Source: Anaerobacillus sp.
GTDB taxonomy: Bacteria > Bacillota > Bacilli > Bacillales > Anaerobacillaceae
Reading direction: 5' to 3'
NCBI GenBank assembly: GCA_007118195.1
Contig: SKSA01000116.1
Location: 1-10,184, forward strand
Length of the DNA: 10,184 bases
The position numbers and the translations under genes were made by a program. Under the pieces are notes generated by a model that saw nothing but the letters and a program-made list of their open reading frames with translations, was not told the origin of the DNA and searched no databases. This document shows positions 5,918 through 10,184 of the stretch, piece after piece. Position 1 is the stretch's first letter. Every line of letters starts with the position of its first letter.

Positions 5918-7546
5918 CTTTTCTCTTACTTTTTTGTTTAGAAACTTAAAACGAGTTCCTAAAATTTGTCCGGCTAACCCTGTCCTAAAACCTAGGTATA
6001 AATAAAACATCCCGCCTAATACTACCGAAACCATTAAAACGACGAGTGCCGAAAGACGATTTTCTAAAGGTAAAACAAGAAGCGAAAGCTCTTTCACACC
6101 AATAACTACTATAGACATTAACATTGTAAATATAACAATTAATAAGAAACGCTTTGCAATAAAGAAATAATTATAGTTAGCAAATTTCCCAATCGCCCAA
6201 ACGTTAACTAATAACGAAGCTATATATGCTAAGGTCGTTGCATAAATTGCCCCGACCGCTTCAAATTGTGAAATGAAAATAACGTTTAAACTTAACTTAA
6301 CTACTAGCCCGGCTACAAGACCTATAACTGCATAGCGCTGTTGATTTATCCCTTGTAAAATGGCTGATGTTACAGCAAATAACGAAAATAATACAGCAAC
6401 TGGTGCATAGTACCTTAATATTGTTGAGCCAATTTGTAAATCCTCCCCTAAACCGAACAACGTCCCATAAGCTGGATACGCAAGGATGGACAGGCCTACT
6501 GCTGCTGGAAGTGTTAAAAATAAGATGATTTGATACGTTTGAGTTACTTGTTTTTGTAACAGTTGTTGATCATTATTAATAAACGATTTCGTAATTGTTG
6601 GTAATAACGTTAACGACATTGCTGTTGCAATTGAGACAGGAATTAAAATTAACTTATGTGCCGCTTGTGCAAAAGCACCAAAGGCTTCTTCAGCACTTGC
6701 TTGATCGTACCCAATCCCCATTAATGCTTTATTAAAAGTTATTAAATCAATCGTTTGATAAAGAGGAATAGCTAGTCCGACAAATGATAGCGGCAGTGCA
6801 TATGAAACGAGTTCTTTATACATCGACCTAAGTGGAAGATGCTGGTTCGATTCACTTTCCTTCATTTTTTTATTTAAATGATCTCTACGTTTATACCAAT
6901 AAATAAGAAGGACAGTTAAGCCACCTAACGCTCCAACAAAAGCACCAAACGTTGCAAAAGCTACCGCTAAACCAATTGAGCCATTCATTACGTTAACGAT
7001 AACAAACGTTAAGCAAAGAATAAAAATAATTCTTACGATTTGTTCAATCACTTGAGATACAGCAGTAGGACCCATCGATTGGTGCCCTTGAAAGTAACCA
7101 CGAATTAAGGACATAATCGGGACAATTAATAAAGCCACACTGACCATACGAATCGTTAATATGACGTCCTCAATGGAGTTTCCTTTTAAATCTTTCCCAT
7201 CGATGACTTGATGAGCAATCGGCTCTGCTAGTAAAAACAAGATTAAAAATGTGATGACCCCGGTGACCGACATAACAACGAGACCAGATTTAAATAGTCT
7301 CCTCCCTGTTTCGTAATCACCTAGCGCATTGTATTTTGAGACAAATTTGGATACTGCTAATGGAATCCCGAGTGTTGCAACGCTTAAAAGTACGGTGTAT
7401 GGAACATAACCATACGTATAGAGCGCTAAACCTTCTAATCCAACAATCGCTTTAAACGGAAATATGTATATAAGACCTAATATTTTAGAAATAAAGATTG
7501 AGGCCGTTAAAATCATAGTACCCCTTACTAGCTTTGAGTCGGCCAT
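5912..7546 (-). CDS. murJ: Lipid II flippase MurJ (YtgP type)
   Basis: This MOP-superfamily membrane protein would flip the lipid-linked peptidoglycan precursor to the outer face of the membrane, supplying RodA and FtsW. From the start at 7546 it has 544 residues, the length I recall for B. subtilis YtgP, with about 14 hydrophobic segments. The N-terminus (SKLVRGTMILTASIFISKILG, then the conserved PLAVSKFVSKYNALGDYETG block) is characteristic of YtgP rather than SpoVB, which is the main alternative. The start is chosen because AAGGGGTG lies about 4-6 bases before this ATG. The upstream in-frame GTG at 7597 coincides with the predicted transcription start and lacks a ribosome binding site. The gene is monocistronic, with its own TTGTAG/TAAAAT promoter, and its 3' end runs into a hairpin and two MITE-like elements. 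Confidence 0.9.
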   Translation of the reverse strand: MADSKLVRGTMILTASIFISKILGLIYIFPFKAIVGLEGLALYTYGYVPYTVLLSVATLGIPLAVSKFVSKYNALGDYETGRRLFKSGLVVMSVTGVITFLILFLLAEPIAHQVIDGKDLKGNSIEDVILTIRMVSVALLIVPIMSLIRGYFQGHQSMGPTAVSQVIEQIVRIIFILCLTFVIVNVMNGSIGLAVAFATFGAFVGALGGLTVLLIYWYKRRDHLNKKMKESESNQHLPLRSMYKELVSYALPLSFVGLAIPLYQTIDLITFNKALMGIGYDQASAEEAFGAFAQAAHKLILIPVSIATAMSLTLLPTITKSFINNDQQLLQKQVTQTYQIILFLTLPAAVGLSILAYPAYGTLFGLGEDLQIGSTILRYYAPVAVLFSLFAVTSAILQGINQQRYAVIGLVAGLVVKLSLNVIFISQFEAVGAIYATTLAYIASLLVNVWAIGKFANYNYFFIAKRFLLIVIFTMLMSIVVIGVKELSLLVLPLENRLSALVVLMVSVVLGGMFYLYLGFRTGLAGQILGTRFKFLNKKVREKS

Positions 7547-7603
7547 AAAACACCCCTTGTTTAAATTTTGCATTTTGAATTGTAAATTGCAAATCACTCC
7601 ATT

Positions 7604-7632
7604 ATTTTAGCAGGTTAGAGCATAATCTACAA
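7604..7632 (-). promoter_or_regulatory. Sigma-A promoter of murJ
   Basis: On the minus strand TTGTAG (7627-7632), a 17-base spacer and TAAAAT (7604-7609) with TGC directly before the -10 make a good sigma-A promoter. Transcription would begin near 7597, giving a leader of about 50 bases before the chosen ATG. Confidence 0.65.
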
Positions 7633-7635
7633 TGA

Positions 7636-7659
7636 TAGGCCTAGAGCCGTTCATGAACG
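7636..7659. promoter_or_regulatory. Adjacent palindromes upstream of the murJ promoter
   Basis: TAGGCCTA (7636-7643) and CGTTCATGAACG (7648-7659) are perfect palindromes of 8 and 12 bases just upstream of the -35 of murJ. Such a position suits a dimeric regulator, but I do not recognise the operator. Confidence 0.3.
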
Positions 7660-7686
7660 TTTTATGTTTTCACTTAAATTTATTTT

Positions 7687-7725
7687 AAGAAAAGAGGTTG
7701 TTCCAGGTAATGGGACAACCTCTTT
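7687..7725 (-). terminator. Intrinsic terminator of the chemoreceptor gene
   Basis: On the minus strand AAGAGGTTGTCCC and GGAACAACCTCTT form a stem of about 13 bp around a short loop, followed by TTTCTTAAAATA. It sits about 20 bases after the stop codon. Confidence 0.9.
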
Positions 7726-7743
7726 ATGTACCGGCCGTAATAA

Positions 7744-9714
7744 TCACTTCGATTTAAAAGCTGTCATTACTTCTTTTAAATCTTTGGCTAAGTCAGCAAG
7801 ATTTTGGGCATCTTCTGCAATTTGATTCGCACAAGCGGCTTGTTCTTCACTCGTTGCACTTACTTCTTCTGATCCTGCCGAGGCCTGTTGAGTGATCGAT
7901 GATATACTTTCCATATTCGATCCTATTTCATTCCCGACATTTTCTAATTCTTTAATAAAGTTATTAATGGATTTATTTTTCTCAAGCACATCCTCAATGT
8001 AATTAGCAATCTCTTCAAAAGACTTGCCTGCTTCTTGAACGATTGCAGTCCCCTCATTCACAACGATAGCACCTTTACTAATCGATTGAACAGCACGATC
8101 ACTTTCTTCTTGGGTAACTTTAATTAGCATTGAAATTTTATCTGCTGATTCACTCGTTTCACTAGCTAACTTTCTCACTTCATTTGCTACAACAGCAAAA
8201 CCTTTTCCATGGTCTCCAGCACGGGCCGCTTCTATTGATGCGTTTAAAGCAAGTAAATTCGTTTGTTCAGCAATATGTGTAATAATTTCAATAATATTAC
8301 CTATTTCTTTCGATTGTTGCGCTAGTTTACTAATAATTTCAGACGTTCCATGAACATTTTGATTGACGTCTTCCATTTTTGAAATAGCTTGGTTCGCTGA
8401 GGATAAACCAGTTTTCGCCAATTTCTTACTCTGAGTTGACGTATGAACAGCATCATTCGTATACCCCGAAATATTTTGAATAGTATCCATCATTGAAGTC
8501 ATTTTATCAGTTGTATTTGTTACTGAATCAGCGATGTCCGTCGTACCTGTTGCTAATTCTGAAATCGTAGATGCAACTTGTTCCGAAGCAACCTTCGTTT
8601 CTTCACTTGATCTAAGTAAGGTATCTGAAGAAGATTTTACTTCTCCGGAAACATTATCTATTTTACCTAGTAGCTCTTGGATTTTCGCGATCATCGTGTT
8701 GAAGTTTGAACTTAATATGCCGACTTCATCACTCGAATTCGTTTCTGCCTTTACAGTTAAGTCGCCTTCAGCTACTTTTTAAGTTATTACACTTAAACGT
8801 TGGATAGGAGCAACAAGCCTTCTAGCAAAAATAATAATGATAAAAATACTAACTACTAATACAATACCAGCCGTTATTAACGATAATAATCTTAAATACG
8901 CTAAATTACTAGTAGCCTCAGCTACAGGTGTAGAAATAACAAACCCCCAATTTGTCGAAGGAATCATCGTAAAAAAACCAAAACTTTCAACTCCATAGTC
9001 ATCGTAAACTAAAATTCCCGTTTCATCGTTTAATGCGTTTTGTACAATCGTTTGTAATTCTTCGTTAGAGTTTGTTAACAGGTTTTCTTCCATAATGAGA
9101 TCATGGTTCGGGTGAGCAATAACTAACCCTTCATCATTAACCATGAAAGCATAGCCATCGTCCCCTATTTGAAAGTTTGACACTAAATGTATTAAGTCTT
9201 GGATCGGAACAGTTGCAACTAAAACTCCGTCCATTTGATTATTTCTCATAATCGGGGATGCGACTACGACAACCATCTCTTCTGTTGCCCGAGAAATAAG
9301 TGGTTCAGAAAGAACCGTAGCTTCTTGACTAACAACATCAATAAAATAATCACGATCTGCCACATCAAACTGTTCATTATTATGACTAGTTGCTACCCCA
9401 TTCATATCGGCAACTAAAAACATTTCATATTCCTGTGTTCGCTTAATTTCATTATTTAAGTATGTGGCAATTTGATTCGTATTCCTTGAAGTCAATGTGT
9501 CTGTTGCTGCCATTATTTCAACTTCACTTATCTTTTGTGTAAAAAAATGATTAATATCACTTTGCGCTTTATCAAGAATAACTTCATTTTTTTCTGTGAA
9601 TTCTTCCTCTAAAAATTGTTGAGCTTGGTTATGATTTATGTACGCCACTACTGTAAGTGCTATAAAAAGTACCGGCAGCATCACAACAAGTAACTTTGTC
9701 CTTAAACTTTTCAT
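7744..9714 (-). pseudogene. Methyl-accepting chemotaxis protein, interrupted by one nonsense codon
   Basis: This is a transmembrane chemoreceptor that would signal ligand binding to CheW/CheA. From the ATG at 9714 (GGAGG nine bases upstream; ATG 9720 is an alternative) it has TM1 at about 7-25, a periplasmic-type dCache sensor at about 30-265, and TM2 at about 273-297. Then comes HAMP, beginning ARRLVAPIQRLSVIT. There the TAA at 8779-8781 stops it after 311 residues. The same frame continues with [12 protein letters not shown] and [15 protein letters not shown] through a complete signalling domain with the hairpin tip [16 protein letters not shown] and [14 protein letters not shown], ending at 7744. 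No frame change is involved, so one base substitution explains it. The downstream ATG at 8694 has no ribosome binding site, so separate translation is unlikely. A sequencing error or very recent mutation is plausible because the rest is intact. Without the stop it would be a 656-residue receptor under riboswitch control. Confidence 0.85.
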
Positions 9715-9784
9715 CTGCATCCCCCTCCACAACTATTAATCTACTTAGAATAATCCTGACTAAACGCTCGTTCACCACTTAATC

Positions 9785-9798
9785 GGAAGCGCTTACAC
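9785..9798 (-). promoter_or_regulatory. Degenerate cre-like site
   Basis: TGTAAGCGCTTCC on the minus strand resembles the CcpA catabolite-responsive element centre (AAGCGCTT) but departs from consensus at its right end. It lies between the riboswitch terminator and the chemoreceptor start, where binding could block elongation. Weak evidence. Confidence 0.25.
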
Positions 9799-9808
9799 CT
9801 CAATACTG

Positions 9809-9850
9809 AAAAACCCCTCTCTCTCCTTAAAACAATGGATAGAAAAGGGT
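9809..9850 (-). terminator. Intrinsic terminator of the riboswitch expression platform
   Basis: On the minus strand ACCCTTTTCTATCC (9837-9850) pairs with GGAGAGAGAGGGGT (9813-9826) over 14 positions with one mismatch and two G-U pairs, then TTTTT. It lies between the aptamer and the coding region, so it would abort transcription before the chemoreceptor. Confidence 0.8.
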
Positions 9851-9863
9851 GAATTTCTTACAC

Positions 9864-9955
9864 AAGATGCGGCCGGCTACCGTATCTAAATTTAGATGTA
9901 GGCCCTTGGCTTTGCGTCCTTACCTTTCGATAAGTTTGCCCTTAATCTATTATCC
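9864..9955 (-). ncRNA. Cyclic di-GMP-I (GEMM) riboswitch aptamer
   Basis: The minus strand carries the class I c-di-GMP aptamer core in order: AGGGCAAAC, a hairpin CTTATC-GAAA-GGTAAG with its GAAA tetraloop, GGACGCAAAGCC, then GGGCCTAC, a variable hairpin ATCTAAATTTAGAT, and GGTAGCCGGCC. These match the known GEMM-I consensus, including the GAAA loop that docks in a receptor on the other arm. In established examples such aptamers control motility, chemotaxis and surface genes, fitting the chemoreceptor downstream. The upstream stretch GGATAATAGATTAAGGG (9939-9955) can pair with the 5' arm of the downstream terminator, suggesting how ligand binding is read out. Confidence 0.93.
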
Positions 9956-9967
9956 TAGTACTTATGC

Positions 9968-9990
9968 ACTATAATTAAAATATCACAAAA
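9968..9990 (-). promoter_or_regulatory. Candidate promoter of the riboswitch transcript
   Basis: TATAGT (9968-9973, minus strand) sits about 10 bases before the start of the riboswitch leader, with TTGTGA a little upstream at a short 9-base spacing. A TTGTAA/TATTTT pair 17 bases apart lies further up. A promoter is needed here, but which hexamers act is unclear. Confidence 0.3.
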
Positions 9991-10019
9991 TAGTGAATTT
10001 TACAATAATTATATCAATT

Positions 10020-10138
10020 CAATGAATTTCATAATTCATTATTCCCGCCACTAAGATCAATATATAGTTGCGTTAAAACCATTCGCAAACTATATATTGC
10101 GTGATGTGGCTCATTTTTGGTGATTATGAAATTCACTC
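10020..10138. mobile_element. MITE-like hairpin element, copy 3
   Basis: This 119-bp copy is closely similar to copy 2: GAATTTCATAAT terminal repeats, GCCAC/GTGGC, and the central stem CAATATATAGTTGCG (10058-10072) with 10084-10099, which has one bulged A that accounts for the extra base. It is flanked by AATT on both sides (10016-10019, 10139-10142), different from the AGTT around copies 1 and 2, which supports target duplication on insertion. It lies upstream of the riboswitch promoter. Confidence 0.7.
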
Positions 10139-10184
10139 AATTGAATATTATTTAATAAAAACATTATCGTGGTTAATTTATGAA

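Noticed and set aside
7547..7597. Upstream GTG start that would lengthen MurJ to 561 residues
   Set aside because: It coincides with the predicted transcription start, lacks a ribosome binding site, and the 17 extra residues are unlike the family; the ATG at 7546 has a good site and gives the usual length.
7744..8694. C-terminal half of the chemoreceptor as a separate gene
   Set aside because: No ribosome binding site precedes the ATG at 8694, and the conserved HAMP sequence continues in frame upstream of it to the stop codon.
8770..8790. Programmed frameshift or stop-codon recoding at the chemoreceptor TAA
   Set aside because: The reading frame is the same on both sides, so no frameshift is needed, and no recoding signal is evident; TAA is used as a normal stop by other genes here.
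9715..9732. TTG start for the chemoreceptor
   Set aside because: The codons after it are themselves the GGAGG ribosome binding site of the ATG at 9714 (or 9720).

Overview
The window is AT-rich DNA from a Firmicute, most likely an endospore-forming member of the Bacillaceae. The evidence is the combination of RodA- and FtsW-type SEDS proteins, a YtgP-type MurJ of 544 residues, a soluble multi-PAS kinase resembling the sporulation kinases KinA/KinE, strong purine-rich Shine-Dalgarno sites and a c-di-GMP-I riboswitch before a chemoreceptor. I cannot name the genus from sequence alone.

Layout, left to right. Positions 1-204 are non-coding with a long imperfect hairpin and a direct repeat that seems to continue off the left edge. 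205-1431 (minus) is rodA with its terminator and an extended -10 promoter. 1511-1655 is a GC-rich structured intergenic element. 1670-3832 (minus) is an orphan four-PAS histidine kinase with a possible sigma-H promoter. 4015-5160 (minus) is an FtsW-like SEDS gene with its own terminator and promoter. 5382-5606 (plus) is the only plus-strand gene: a 74-residue protein with a Pro-rich head and an Arg-rich coiled coil. 5638-5877 holds two tandem copies of a 118-bp MITE-like hairpin element. 5912-7546 (minus) is murJ (ytgP). 7744-9714 (minus) is a methyl-accepting chemotaxis protein gene interrupted by one in-frame TAA in its HAMP region. Its leader (9809-9955) contains a c-di-GMP-I aptamer followed by an intrinsic terminator. 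10020-10138 is a third copy of the MITE-like element.

How the genes work together. RodA and the FtsW-like protein polymerise glycan strands from lipid II, and MurJ flips lipid II across the membrane, so three genes of one pathway lie close together. They are not an operon: each has its own promoter, ribosome binding site and terminator. The kinase has no adjacent response regulator, as expected for a phosphorelay sensor. The chemoreceptor was evidently tied to c-di-GMP signalling through its leader, but as read here it makes only a truncated sensor half.

No clearly new multi-gene system is visible. The most interesting signals are the hairpin element family, whose central stem changes by paired substitutions; the intact riboswitch in front of a chemoreceptor with a single nonsense codon; and the lysine-free, Arg-rich small coiled-coil protein.
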